Shown piece after piece: positions 7,505-14,961 of a DNA stretch of 21,230 bases. Below the pieces are notes generated by a model that did not search any database, was not told the DNA's origin, and saw nothing but the letters and a program-made list of their open reading frames with translations. Both the position numbers and the translations under genes were made by a program. Within the stretch, counting starts at the first letter, position 1, and each line of letters opens with the position of its first letter. Where the stretch lies: NCBI GenBank assembly GCA_030605085.1, contig JAUWBH010000103.1:1-21230 (forward strand), written 5' to 3'. This DNA is from Promethearchaeota archaeon (lineage in GTDB: Archaea; Asgardarchaeota; Lokiarchaeia; Sigynarchaeales; SOKP01).

Positions 7505-8158
7505 TTGTCGTTGGCAAGAAGGAGAGATTTACCAGAATTTCCGGATTCGTATATAGGTGAAAAAGCTGAGGAATATAACAGCCAAAAATGGATGGAAAGG
7601 AACCAAAAAAGAACTACTTTAAAGATCATCGAGTACTTATACGATAAAAAATTAGGAGAAGATATTCAAATGAATGTACCCTATTTGATCTTAGATTTGG
7701 GGTGTGGGACTGGATTTTCTTCCGAAGTTTTAATTCAAAATGGTTTTCGCGTAATTGGCGTAGATATTCTGAACGATATGTTAACAAAAGCCAATCAAAA
7801 AAAGGAAAATCTTCCAATTAAAGATATTGAATTGATACTCGCAGATATTAACTATTTACCCCTAAAAATTAATTCAATTAATCATATAATATCCGTATCA
7901 GCTTATAATTTCATTATTCATAACAAATTCGATGTACGAGAGAAAAGAAAAACATTGAATAATACAGCAAGGCATTTAAATAAGCTATTAAAAAAAAATG
8001 GAAGAATTATAATCGAATTTTATCCAAAATCTGAGGATCTAGATTTATTTGTTTCTTCTTTTACAGAAAATGGTTTTGATGGATTTATGGTTAAAAAGAA
8101 TCTTAAACAAAAGAGTGGACAGAAATTTTTATTATTAAAGAAAAAAAACCCGATATAG
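7505..8158 (+). CDS. Bud23/WBSCR22-like SAM-dependent methyltransferase
   Basis: A 217-residue class I methyltransferase. Motif I is LILDLGCGTGFSSE (~61-74), followed by the GVDI acidic strand. The layout fits eukaryotic Bud23 (the 18S rRNA m7G methyltransferase that needs Trm112): N-terminal PExPDSYIGEKAEEYNSQKWMERNQ with the same spacing as the Bud23 SEAxKYT...RxxxIQ segment, a SVSAYNFI motif in place of ISISAxQWL, and IIIEFYPKSE matching FYPK. Inference: a small-subunit rRNA methyltransferase. The eukaryotic-type C-terminal basic tail is absent. The start must be TTG 7505 or 7511, since TGA at 7502-7504 is in frame just upstream; a leaderless mRNA is likely. The next gene begins 3 nt after the stop, so they form an operon. 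Confidence 0.7.
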   Translation: MSLARRRDLPEFPDSYIGEKAEEYNSQKWMERNQKRTTLKIIEYLYDKKLGEDIQMNVPYLILDLGCGTGFSSEVLIQNGFRVIGVDILNDMLTKANQKKENLPIKDIELILADINYLPLKINSINHIISVSAYNFIIHNKFDVREKRKTLNNTARHLNKLLKKNGRIIIEFYPKSEDLDLFVSSFTENGFDGFMVKKNLKQKSGQKFLLLKKKNPI

Positions 8159-8161
8159 AAA

Positions 8162-9295
8162 ATGGGAACATGCAAATTTTGCGGTAAGAAAGATAGAGTA
8201 ATCTCAAATATTCTTCAGGTATGTAGAGCTTGTATTATAAATGGAGATTGGGATTTAATTAAACCTCATGTTCTCTCTGTTCATAGGGAGGTCCGTAAAC
8301 TCGTAGAATTACCCGATAAGCCCCCTAAAGCAGAGAAACCAAATATTAAATTAAAATGCAATTTCTGTGTAAACGAATGCGCTCTCTCTGAAAATGATGT
8401 AAGCTATTGTGGTTTAAGGAATATTCAGAAAAATAAAGAAGGAGATTTGCCTTTACCATCAAAATCAAAAGGATATATCCACGGATATTTAGACGCGAAT
8501 CCAACGAATTGCTGTAATGCGTGGTTTTGTCCAGCCGGAACTTCCGCAGGATATCCCAAATATTCAGATTCTGATAGTCCGGAATATGGAACTTATTCGT
8601 ATGCAGCATTTTTGTATGGATGTACCTTTTCGTGCCTCTTCTGTCAAAATAGTAGCCATAAGCAATTTCAGAGACGGAATCTTTTTGATAGTGAAATTAT
8701 AGCAAATCAAATAGTAAAGAATGAAAAAATAACCTGTTTGTGCTATTTTGGAGGGACACCAGAATCTCAATTACCTTTTTCTATAAGATTAGCAGAATTA
8801 ATATTAAAGAAAATCGATCCAGAAAGAATGATGCGTATATGTTGGGAATGGAATGGAAGCGGAAGAAGGGATTTGGTTGAGAAATGTATAGAAATTGCGA
8901 TGAGGACTGGCGGCAATATCAAATTTGATCTAAAAAGTTTCAATGAGAAATTAAATCTCGCCCTCTGTGGTGTTAGTAATAAAAGAACACTTGATAATTT
9001 CAGATATCTTGCTGAGAATTATTTTGGTACACGAGGAGAAGATATGCCCGAAATAAGCGGGTGCACATTAATGGTACCTGGTTATACAAACCACGAAGAG
9101 GTTGAACAGATCGCCAAATTTGTTAGTTCTATAAACGAAAATATCCCTTACAGTCTCTTGATTTTTCATGGTGATTATCAGATGAGAGATTTACCAGTAA
9201 CCCCCAAAAAACAAGCTTTAAAATGCTTCGAGGTAGCAAAAAAATACATAAAAAAAGTAAATTTAGGAAATAAATTCCTATTAGGCTTTTCTTGA
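8162..9295 (+). CDS. Radical SAM protein (PflA/AmmeMemoRadiSam-like) with N-terminal zinc ribbon
   Basis: A 377-residue protein. The radical SAM [4Fe-4S] motif is C154xxxC158xxC161 (YGCTFSCLFCQN). The N-terminus has C4xxC7 and C21xxC24, a small zinc-ribbon. A further cysteine cluster lies before the barrel: C66xxC69, C73, C83, C117, C118, C123. The core resembles the COG1180 pyruvate-formate-lyase-activating-enzyme-like group found in archaea; the substrate is unknown. The start ATG lies 3 nt after the stop of the Bud23-like gene, so the two are co-transcribed. That may be a functional link (RNA modification?) but this is only inference. The 3' end converges with the B-box-like gene, 12 bp apart. 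Confidence 0.85.
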   Translation: MGTCKFCGKKDRVISNILQVCRACIINGDWDLIKPHVLSVHREVRKLVELPDKPPKAEKPNIKLKCNFCVNECALSENDVSYCGLRNIQKNKEGDLPLPSKSKGYIHGYLDANPTNCCNAWFCPAGTSAGYPKYSDSDSPEYGTYSYAAFLYGCTFSCLFCQNSSHKQFQRRNLFDSEIIANQIVKNEKITCLCYFGGTPESQLPFSIRLAELILKKIDPERMMRICWEWNGSGRRDLVEKCIEIAMRTGGNIKFDLKSFNEKLNLALCGVSNKRTLDNFRYLAENYFGTRGEDMPEISGCTLMVPGYTNHEEVEQIAKFVSSINENIPYSLLIFHGDYQMRDLPVTPKKQALKCFEVAKKYIKKVNLGNKFLLGFS

Positions 9296-9307
9296 AATTT
9301 AATTTTA

Positions 9308-10111
9308 CTAATGACTTGCCATATATCCCATAATCTGAGACCAAGATTTCGGGCCGTACTTCTTTTTAGCCTCCTTAACACAATTGGGGCACACACTAAA
9401 TGGTACTTTTCCCATTTCTTTTTTGCTCTTCAGATATAGCTTTTGTCCGCTTAAAGGATTTTGAAGACAATCTAAACAAATTGCTTTTTTACAAATATCA
9501 CAGAGCACATCAGCAGCGACATCTGGATGTAAATAACACATTGAACCATCGGTTACTTTTTCTGCCGCCACAGTTGCAGCATATTCCTTCATCATTTTAA
9601 CCGATTTTTTCTGCATCTTTGTTAAATCCTTTCCTTCTGGACTCATTACAGCCTCTAAATACTTTTCCGACCTACTCTTCTTTATCTTCTTTGCTTTTTT
9701 ACTCCCTAAAGTAAAGTCCTCTCCGACTGCTGACTCGTAAGCCTTCTCTATTTCATTAGTAAATATGGTCCTAACCGTCTTTTCTATTAACTTTAATACT
9801 GGTTTCCTTTCACCAGCTTCGTTTGTAATATTAACTTCGTAGCCAATATCTACGCTTTTAGAACTAATAATATAATGAATAGTTAGTTTTATTACAGAAC
9901 CAGAACCCGGCATATTTGCTTGAAATATCGAAGATATGTTTTCATGTGGTCCAATTTCGCTCATTTTAATAGTACCACCCATTGCTGTAGTTCGCTCTGT
10001 TTTTGCAATTATATCAGCGAAAGTCTTAAAACTAGCCTCAGGATCATTAGGAATCTTATTTGAGGAATAAATCACAACTTCCGGAAAATTCATTTTTTTC
10101 ACTTTTCCCAT
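9308..10111 (-). CDS. Unknown protein with C-terminal B-box-like zinc-binding domain
   Basis: About 267 residues from ATG 10111, which is preceded at 6 nt by AAGGTG (10123-10118 on the minus strand). A GTG at 10120 would add three residues. Residues ~1-130 form a mixed alpha/beta domain I do not recognise. Residues ~135-180 are a Lys-rich linker. The C-terminus carries C192-x2-H195-x8-C204-x2-C207-x4-C212-x2-C215 and C241-x2-C244: a B-box-like pattern plus a further knuckle. Known: B-boxes are usually eukaryotic protein-interaction domains. Inference: part of the eukaryote-like protein-interaction repertoire of Asgard archaea. No TM helix is seen. It is divergent from the flavoprotein gene at 10415. 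Confidence 0.65.
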   Translation of the reverse strand: MGKVKKMNFPEVVIYSSNKIPNDPEASFKTFADIIAKTERTTAMGGTIKMSEIGPHENISSIFQANMPGSGSVIKLTIHYIISSKSVDIGYEVNITNEAGERKPVLKLIEKTVRTIFTNEIEKAYESAVGEDFTLGSKKAKKIKKSRSEKYLEAVMSPEGKDLTKMQKKSVKMMKEYAATVAAEKVTDGSMCYLHPDVAADVLCDICKKAICLDCLQNPLSGQKLYLKSKKEMGKVPFSVCPNCVKEAKKKYGPKSWSQIMGYMASH

Positions 10112-10242
10112 TTTTTTCACCTTAATGTCTTGTTTTTTTTTTATAATACACTAATCTACTTGCCCTTTATATATCTTTTTTTTTATTCAATCCATTTTTT
10201 AAAATATACAAAAAGCTCGAATAAGACGAAAAAATTACTTGA

Positions 10243-10286
10243 TTATGCTATTTTGCACAGCATCTTGTTATTTTGGCATAGCATAA
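10243..10286. promoter_or_regulatory. Inverted repeat in the divergent intergenic region
   Basis: TTATGCTAT (10243-10251) and ATAGCATAA (10278-10286) form perfect 9-bp arms around 26 bp, between the divergent B-box-like gene and the flavoprotein gene. It is a candidate operator or hairpin. The rest of this ~294-bp gap is AT-rich; a TATA-like TTTTATATTTT sits near 10349-10359 ahead of the flavoprotein gene. Confidence 0.35.
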
Positions 10287-10414
10287 ATTCTTATTTTCTT
10301 AGTTTTCTTTTCTCGTTTTCGAAATCATACACCATAAAAAGAAAACTATTTTATATTTTGTAGATGTTTAAACGTAGAAATTACACCTATAATTAAAGTC
10401 AAAAATGATGTTAA

Positions 10415-11455
10415 ATGGTAATTGAAACAAATGTCACCAAAATGTTAGGGATTAAGCATCCCATCATTGGAGCTCCAATGGGTCCTTTTTATACTACTGA
10501 ACTATCGATAGCAATATCAGAAGCTGGAGGTTTAGGTGTTTTGAGCCACACGAACTTATTTGGAAAGAGCAGCATTGACGAAATGTGTAGGGACATGTTG
10601 CATGTAGTTGAACACACAGATAAACCTTTTGGATTCAACATTAGGACTGCACGTCTGCAGCCAGACGCTCCAACGCTTTGTAGAAAAATACCAAAACATA
10701 TTATGAGTAATCCTAAAATAAAAGAGCAGTGTAGGTATGTAGTCACTAGCGCAGGTTCTCCAAAATTGATGAATACTAAAACTTTTCAAAAGTTAAAGGA
10801 AAGCGGTTCAGAGATCAAGCATTTCCACGTGGCTCCCGCATTATGGCTTGCCGATAAATGTGTTGCTTCAAATGTAGATGGATTGGTAGTAACTGGAATC
10901 GAAGGTGGAGGTCATCAATCCTACGAAAAAGTAACAGGTTTAGTATTATTACAACAAGTAGCGCAAAAATATCCAGACATTCCTATAATTGCATGTGGAG
11001 GATTTGCCAACGGTCAAGGATTAGCAGCTGCTTTAGCCACGGGCGCTGGAGGAATTGCCATGGGATCGAGGTTCATAGCATCAAAAGAAAGCGAATTTCA
11101 CGATAATTACAAGAATATCGTTCCACCTGCGAAAGCACAAGACACAATTTTAGTAACGGGACTTTTTGGACCAATAAGGCTGTGGAAAAACGAATATTCT
11201 TTACATCATGATCTCGTTGGTACTAAAGAGGAAAAGATGGCAATAGAATCAGCTATGAATGCCGAAGAAATAACAGAAAGATTCAAAACTGCCGAAAAAG
11301 TATATGCAGGTGATATAAACGCGGGAGGTGTTCTTTTAGGTCAAAGTATAGGAGTTATAAACAGTATAGAAAGCGTACCAGATATTATTGATACAATAGT
11401 CAAAGACGCAGAAAAATGCTTAAAAAATGCCTCTAATTCCATAAAGCAATCGTAG
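10415..11455 (+). CDS. Nitronate monooxygenase-like / FabK-like flavin oxidoreductase
   Basis: A 346-residue TIM-barrel FMN protein of the nitronate monooxygenase (2-nitropropane dioxygenase) family. Signatures are PIIGAPMG near the N-terminus (~15-23), EGGGHQ (~163-168), and the phosphate-binding stretch CGGFANGQGLAAALATGAGGIAMGSRF (around residues 194-220). The histidine of EGGGH is the usual catalytic-region residue. Relatives either oxidise alkyl nitronates or reduce enoyl-thioesters (FabK). Because a crotonase gene follows 88 bp downstream on the same strand, a role in acyl-CoA chemistry is plausible, but the reaction cannot be decided from sequence. ATG 10415 has no Shine-Dalgarno. Confidence 0.85.
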   Translation: MVIETNVTKMLGIKHPIIGAPMGPFYTTELSIAISEAGGLGVLSHTNLFGKSSIDEMCRDMLHVVEHTDKPFGFNIRTARLQPDAPTLCRKIPKHIMSNPKIKEQCRYVVTSAGSPKLMNTKTFQKLKESGSEIKHFHVAPALWLADKCVASNVDGLVVTGIEGGGHQSYEKVTGLVLLQQVAQKYPDIPIIACGGFANGQGLAAALATGAGGIAMGSRFIASKESEFHDNYKNIVPPAKAQDTILVTGLFGPIRLWKNEYSLHHDLVGTKEEKMAIESAMNAEEITERFKTAEKVYAGDINAGGVLLGQSIGVINSIESVPDIIDTIVKDAEKCLKNASNSIKQS

Positions 11456-11520
11456 TAAATCCTATAAAAAAATTATTAAAAAAATATTATTTTTATAATT
11501 AATTTTATTCAATATTCTGA

Positions 11521-11540
11521 AAGTATTAAAATATTAGGAG
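11521..11540 (+). promoter_or_regulatory. TATA-like element and Shine-Dalgarno of the crotonase gene
   Basis: AAGTATTAAAATATT (11521-11535) is A/T-rich and TATA-like, and AGGAG (11536-11540) is a clear Shine-Dalgarno. The spacer is 3 nt to ATG 11544 and 9 nt to ATG 11550, so the second ATG is the better start. Confidence 0.5.
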
Positions 11541-11543
11541 AAT

Positions 11544-12320
11544 ATGATTATGAGCGAATATATTATTACTGAATCCAAGGATAGAATTCTACGAATTGAG
11601 ATTAACCGTCCGGATAAAAAAAATGCTTTAAATATGAGCATGTATGGTGCAATTGGTAGTGCCATTAACGAAGGAGAACAAGATCCTTCCATTCGCGTTA
11701 TATTAGTCCATGGGCAAAAAGAATTCTTTTCTGTTGGTAACGATATTAAAGAATTTCAGAGCGTTTCTGTCCAACCTGGGACGAATCCATTAAGAATTTT
11801 TGGTAATGCGATTACGACAGCTAAAAAACCTCTTGTTGCTGCAGTAAACGGTTACTCCATTGGAGTGGGAATGACAATGCTACTTCACTTTGATCTAGTT
11901 TATGCGGGAACAAATGCTAAATTTCGAGCTCCTTTTGTGGATTTGGCATTATGCCCTGATGCGGGTTCGACTTTTATTTTACCACGATTGGTAGGGCATC
12001 ATCGCGCTGCGGAAATATTTCTTTTTTGCGATTATCTTACAGCTGAAGAGGCTTATAGGATTGGATTTGTCAATAAAGTTTTTCCAGAAGATGAATTGTT
12101 AGAAAATGTGGTATCTTTGTGCCAACGATTAGCTCTTAAGCCATCTGCATCAGTACGACTTACTAAAGAATTGCTTAAAAAATATACTGCCGATATCGTA
12201 AAAACGCAAAAAGCAGAAGAATTTAAGAATTTCACAAGGAGATTAAGATCTCGTGAAGCTCGAGAGGTTTTTAAAGCGTTCTTCGAGCGCCGAAAACCCG
12301 ATTTTTCTAAATTTAATTAA
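11544..12320 (+). CDS. Enoyl-CoA hydratase/isomerase (crotonase) family protein
   Basis: A 258-residue protein (256 if it starts at ATG 11550, which is better spaced from AGGAG). Crotonase-fold signatures are FFSVGNDIKEF (first oxyanion strand), NGYSIGVGMTMLLHFDLVYA (second oxyanion glycine) and a C-terminal FFERRKPDF. Both glutamates of true enoyl-CoA hydratase are replaced: CELAMM corresponds to MTMLL, and the FGQPE glutamate position is Phe in FRAPF. The loop reads ALCPDAGST, where Delta3,Delta2-enoyl-CoA isomerases carry a catalytic Glu (SPEG); here it is Asp. Inference: more likely an enoyl-CoA isomerase-like enzyme than a hydratase. It is probably transcribed with, or after, the flavoprotein gene. 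Confidence 0.88.
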   Translation: MIMSEYIITESKDRILRIEINRPDKKNALNMSMYGAIGSAINEGEQDPSIRVILVHGQKEFFSVGNDIKEFQSVSVQPGTNPLRIFGNAITTAKKPLVAAVNGYSIGVGMTMLLHFDLVYAGTNAKFRAPFVDLALCPDAGSTFILPRLVGHHRAAEIFLFCDYLTAEEAYRIGFVNKVFPEDELLENVVSLCQRLALKPSASVRLTKELLKKYTADIVKTQKAEEFKNFTRRLRSREAREVFKAFFERRKPDFSKFN

Positions 12321-12327
12321 TTTCTAT

Positions 12328-12335
12328 TTTTTTTC
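12328..12335 (+). terminator. Poly-T terminator after the crotonase gene
   Basis: A run of eight T eight bases after the stop codon (ends 12320), the usual archaeal U-rich terminator. There is no stem-loop requirement in archaea. Confidence 0.4.
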
Positions 12336-12515
12336 ATCTTTAATGATTTTGGTAATAAAATCCCGTTGAGATTTTCTTAACTTTATTCAAATACCTATTT
12401 GAAGATTATTTGATAAAATTTATTTAAAATCAATAATTTTGGTAATTACTATTATGACCCGTAAAATTTAAAAACATTTCATTGGTGATAAAACTCGCAG
12501 AAAGCAAGGATTAGA

Positions 12516-12800
12516 TTGAGCTCCACCGACTTAGAAGCTTTAAAGGCCGTATGTAAACAACTAGAAAGCGTTTGCGGAAAAACGGGTATAAAGAAATATG
12601 GTCCCATCCCTCTTCCTACGAAAAGGTTAAGGGTTCCAGTTTTGAAAGCTCCTTCTGGACAAGGGACCGCTACATGGGCTAAATTTGAGATGCGTATTCA
12701 CAAACGACTTTTTGAGATAATTACCGACGAGAAAAGTATGCATCTTATCATGAAAATTCAAATTCCTGAATCTGTTCTTGTAGAAATAGAATTAATGTAA
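12516..12800 (+). CDS. rpsJ: Small-subunit ribosomal protein uS10
   Basis: The 94-residue frame from TTG 12516 has the archaeal S10 signatures GPIPLPTKRLRVP (about residues 29-41), GQGTATW and FEMRIHKRLFEI, with a VEIEL end. S10 lies in the 30S head and contacts 16S rRNA. The 5' end is a problem. Archaeal S10 begins (M)QKARIRL, and these residues are encoded in frame by 12498-12515, yet no ATG/GTG/TTG precedes them: in-frame TAA lies at 12489-12491, followed only by AAC TCG. Options are an initiation at TTG 12516 with loss of the first beta strand, a non-canonical start on a leaderless mRNA, a small intron joining ATG 12454 (ATGACC) to CAG 12498, or a sequence error. The gene is outside the usual tuf/EF-1 alpha context. 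Confidence 0.88.
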   Translation: MSSTDLEALKAVCKQLESVCGKTGIKKYGPIPLPTKRLRVPVLKAPSGQGTATWAKFEMRIHKRLFEIITDEKSMHLIMKIQIPESVLVEIELM

Positions 12801-12882
12801 TCTTACATTCTAATTTTAAAAATAAATATTTTGTATCGTTTGTTTTTCTAAATATTAATGATCTTTATTTTGATGTTTAAAA

Positions 12883-13719
12883 ATGTCTGACGAAATTAGT
12901 ATAGATTTCTTAAAACAAATAGCGATTAAAGTTTACGATAATGTGTATCCCCTCTTAGGTACAAAAGAAGGTGCAAGAAAAACGAAAAGAGGTGCTGGGA
13001 ATGATATCTCGATGCAAATTGATCTGATTGCTGAAAATGTTATAATTGATACATTAAAAAAGAAAAATGCGCATCTATTATTCATTAGTGAGGAAGTTGG
13101 AGAAAAATACATCGGAGATAAAGAAGTAGCTATAAGAAACCAAAATAAGTTAATTGTTGATCCAATTGATGGATCTAATAACGCCGCGCGCGGAATTCCG
13201 TATTCTTGCGTATCAATTGCATATGCTGCTGGTAAAAAAATAAGAGATATAAATAAAGCAGTAGTTCTTGATTTAACTACTAAAGATTTATATTGGGCGA
13301 TTAAAGGGGAAGGCGCTTATTTAAACGATAAAAAAATATCTGTTTCTGACATGGATATATCACAAAAATGTGTTTTTGAAATTAATCTTGCGATGAGAAA
13401 TCTCATAAAAAATTTAACCAAATACAAGTCTATTCTTGACAAGATTTACAGAATAAGGGTACTAGGGAGCACAGCATTGTCAATGTGTCAAATAGCAAGA
13501 GGGACCATGGACGCATTTCTTAATTTAAGGAAAAGTAATCGTTTAGTGGATGCAGCAGCAGGTATTCTAATCGTTAGGGAAGCAGGTGGTAAATTTTTTT
13601 CAATCGAAGGGATGGAAATTGATGAAGAATTGTCAATTGATTTAAGATTTCCGTTTATTGTCTCAAACGCTAAATTAGAAACATTCCTTAAAGAAAAGCT
13701 GGTTGAAATTAACTCTTAG
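12883..13719 (+). CDS. Inositol monophosphatase / archaeal fructose-1,6-bisphosphatase family protein
   Basis: A 278-residue Mg2+-dependent phosphatase. Metal-site motifs are E70-E71 in ISEEVGE, D93-x-x-D96-G97-S98 in DPIDGSNN, and D223 in LVDAAAG (the usual WD pair has lost its Trp). In archaea this family often acts on both inositol phosphate (for di-myo-inositol-phosphate or ether phosphoinositide lipids) and fructose-1,6-bisphosphate; the sequence alone does not separate the two. It starts at ATG 12883 after an AT-rich leader without Shine-Dalgarno. The AAG-type glycosylase gene follows 50 bp downstream on the same strand and may be co-transcribed. Confidence 0.9.
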   Translation: MSDEISIDFLKQIAIKVYDNVYPLLGTKEGARKTKRGAGNDISMQIDLIAENVIIDTLKKKNAHLLFISEEVGEKYIGDKEVAIRNQNKLIVDPIDGSNNAARGIPYSCVSIAYAAGKKIRDINKAVVLDLTTKDLYWAIKGEGAYLNDKKISVSDMDISQKCVFEINLAMRNLIKNLTKYKSILDKIYRIRVLGSTALSMCQIARGTMDAFLNLRKSNRLVDAAAGILIVREAGGKFFSIEGMEIDEELSIDLRFPFIVSNAKLETFLKEKLVEINS

Positions 13720-13769
13720 GATGAAAAGCAATTAAAAAGAACATAGATTAAAAAAAATTATAAGAGAAA

Positions 13770-14375
13770 ATGAAAAAGGTTGACGAAAAGCCTTTAACAA
13801 GGGGATTTTTTAAAAGAGATACTCAACTTGTAGCAAAAGATTTACTTGGAAAGTACTTAGTCAGAAAATCTAAAAAGGCGAATATGATTGGAAAAATAAT
13901 TGAAGTTGAAGCTTACCTTGGTCCAAATGATAAAGCCTGTCATTGTTATAATTATAAGAAAACCGCTAAAACTAAAGTAATGTATCAAAAACCAGGTACT
14001 ATTTACGTGTACTATATCTACGGGATGTACTTTTGCTTGAATGTAATAACTGAACCAGAGGGAATGCCTTGTGCGGTATTTATTAGACAGCTGTATCCAA
14101 TTGAAGGCATCGATTTAATGAAAGAAAATCGCAGTGTAAAAATCGGAAAGAATTTTAAAAATTTGGTTGATGGTCCCAGTAAACTTTGTATGGCATTTCA
14201 GATATCTAAGGACGAATTTAACGGCAAAGATTCGTGTTCACCAGATTCAAAATTATTTTTCACTAATGGTGAGGAAGTTAATGAAAACGATATTGTTTCA
14301 AATAAAAGAATAGGTATAGACTATGCTGACGAAGATAAAGAACTCCTCTTAAGATTTACACTCAAAATCGAATAA
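13770..14375 (+). CDS. 3-methyladenine DNA glycosylase, AAG/MPG type
   Basis: A 201-residue alkyladenine DNA glycosylase of the human AAG fold (not AlkA), which flips out and excises alkylated purines in base-excision repair. Residues matching human E125, Y127 and H136 are E47, Y49 (IIEVEAYLG) and H58 (KACHCY). The YVYYIYGMYFCLN block (~79-91) carries the intercalating Tyr and N91, matching N169. GPSKLCMAFQI and RIGIDYA complete the core. Family members are common in bacteria and eukaryotes and patchy in archaea, so transfer is possible. Starts at ATG 13770. Confidence 0.93.
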   Translation: MKKVDEKPLTRGFFKRDTQLVAKDLLGKYLVRKSKKANMIGKIIEVEAYLGPNDKACHCYNYKKTAKTKVMYQKPGTIYVYYIYGMYFCLNVITEPEGMPCAVFIRQLYPIEGIDLMKENRSVKIGKNFKNLVDGPSKLCMAFQISKDEFNGKDSCSPDSKLFFTNGEEVNENDIVSNKRIGIDYADEDKELLLRFTLKIE

Positions 14376-14423
14376 TTATAGTTTAATAATTCTTGAATTT
14401 TTTATTTTCTTTAAAATTTTAAA

Positions 14424-14438
14424 AAGTATTAAATACTT
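14424..14438. promoter_or_regulatory. 15-bp dyad AAGTATTAAATACTT
   Basis: AAGTATT (14424-14430), centre A, AATACTT (14432-14438): a perfect 7-bp dyad in the leader of the gene at 14512. AAGTATTAAA also occurs at 5471-5480 (upstream of the MttB remnant) and 11521-11530 (crotonase leader), so it may be a promoter-class TATA element as much as an operator. Confidence 0.3.
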
Positions 14439-14501
14439 CTAAGTTAAAATAATATCATAGTTATCATAGTTAAAATAAATTTATTAACATCAAATATTAT
14501 A

Positions 14502-14506
14502 AGGGG
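14502..14506 (+). promoter_or_regulatory. Shine-Dalgarno of the V4R-like gene
   Basis: AGGGG five bases before ATG 14512; one of the few strong sites in the window, and it fixes that start. Confidence 0.6.
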
Positions 14507-14511
14507 ATATA

Positions 14512-14961
14512 ATGGCTCTAGATGCTATGAAATTTTTACAGGCATATATTAAAGAAATGATAAAGGTAGGCGGTGAAAATTTACCTAAAACAATCTCGTC
14601 CACTTTAGGTGCAAAATTAGGAAAATTATATAAGTCAAAAGGGATATCAGATATAGTAAATGGCTTGAATGAATGTTATAGAGTACTTCAGGGTAAACCA
14701 AAAATTACTAAAATAAACGATAGAGAATATGAAATAGATGTGACCTTTCGTAAAAAATTCTGTCCTGTAGGAGGTAGCTATAACCCTAACTTAGCAGAAC
14801 TTATGCAAAATAGTATTTGTATCCCATATACAGTGGGACTCTTAAATATTTTGGACCCACAATTTAAATACAGGGCCGATCTTCACGAATGCATACTTAA
14901 AAGCAAAAAGAACTCTTGCCGATACACGCTTTATTTAGAGGAAAAAGATAAAGAAAATTAA
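14512..14961 (+). CDS. Small cysteine-containing protein, possibly V4R-like
   Basis: A 149-residue soluble protein. The N-terminal helices (ALDAMKFLQAYIKEMIK) are followed by a mixed domain with CPVGG (~84-88), SIC (~101) and a C-terminal HECILKSKKNSCRYTLYLEE. The last element resembles the ExxC...G..C.(F/Y) end of V4R/hydrocarbon-binding small-molecule sensor domains found next to archaeal regulators. I do not recognise the full protein; the assignment is weak. AGGGG upstream supports the start. The stop codon (14959-14961) abuts the 3' end of the convergent SRP RNA gene. Confidence 0.5.
   Translation: MALDAMKFLQAYIKEMIKVGGENLPKTISSTLGAKLGKLYKSKGISDIVNGLNECYRVLQGKPKITKINDREYEIDVTFRKKFCPVGGSYNPNLAELMQNSICIPYTVGLLNILDPQFKYRADLHECILKSKKNSCRYTLYLEEKDKEN

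Noticed and set aside
12454..12500. BHB motif at the S10 5' end
   Set aside because: I tried the frame-restoring junctions; none gives a central helix with two 3-nt bulges. Only an 8-bp stem with one mismatch (UUAUGACC/GGUGAUAA) is seen.
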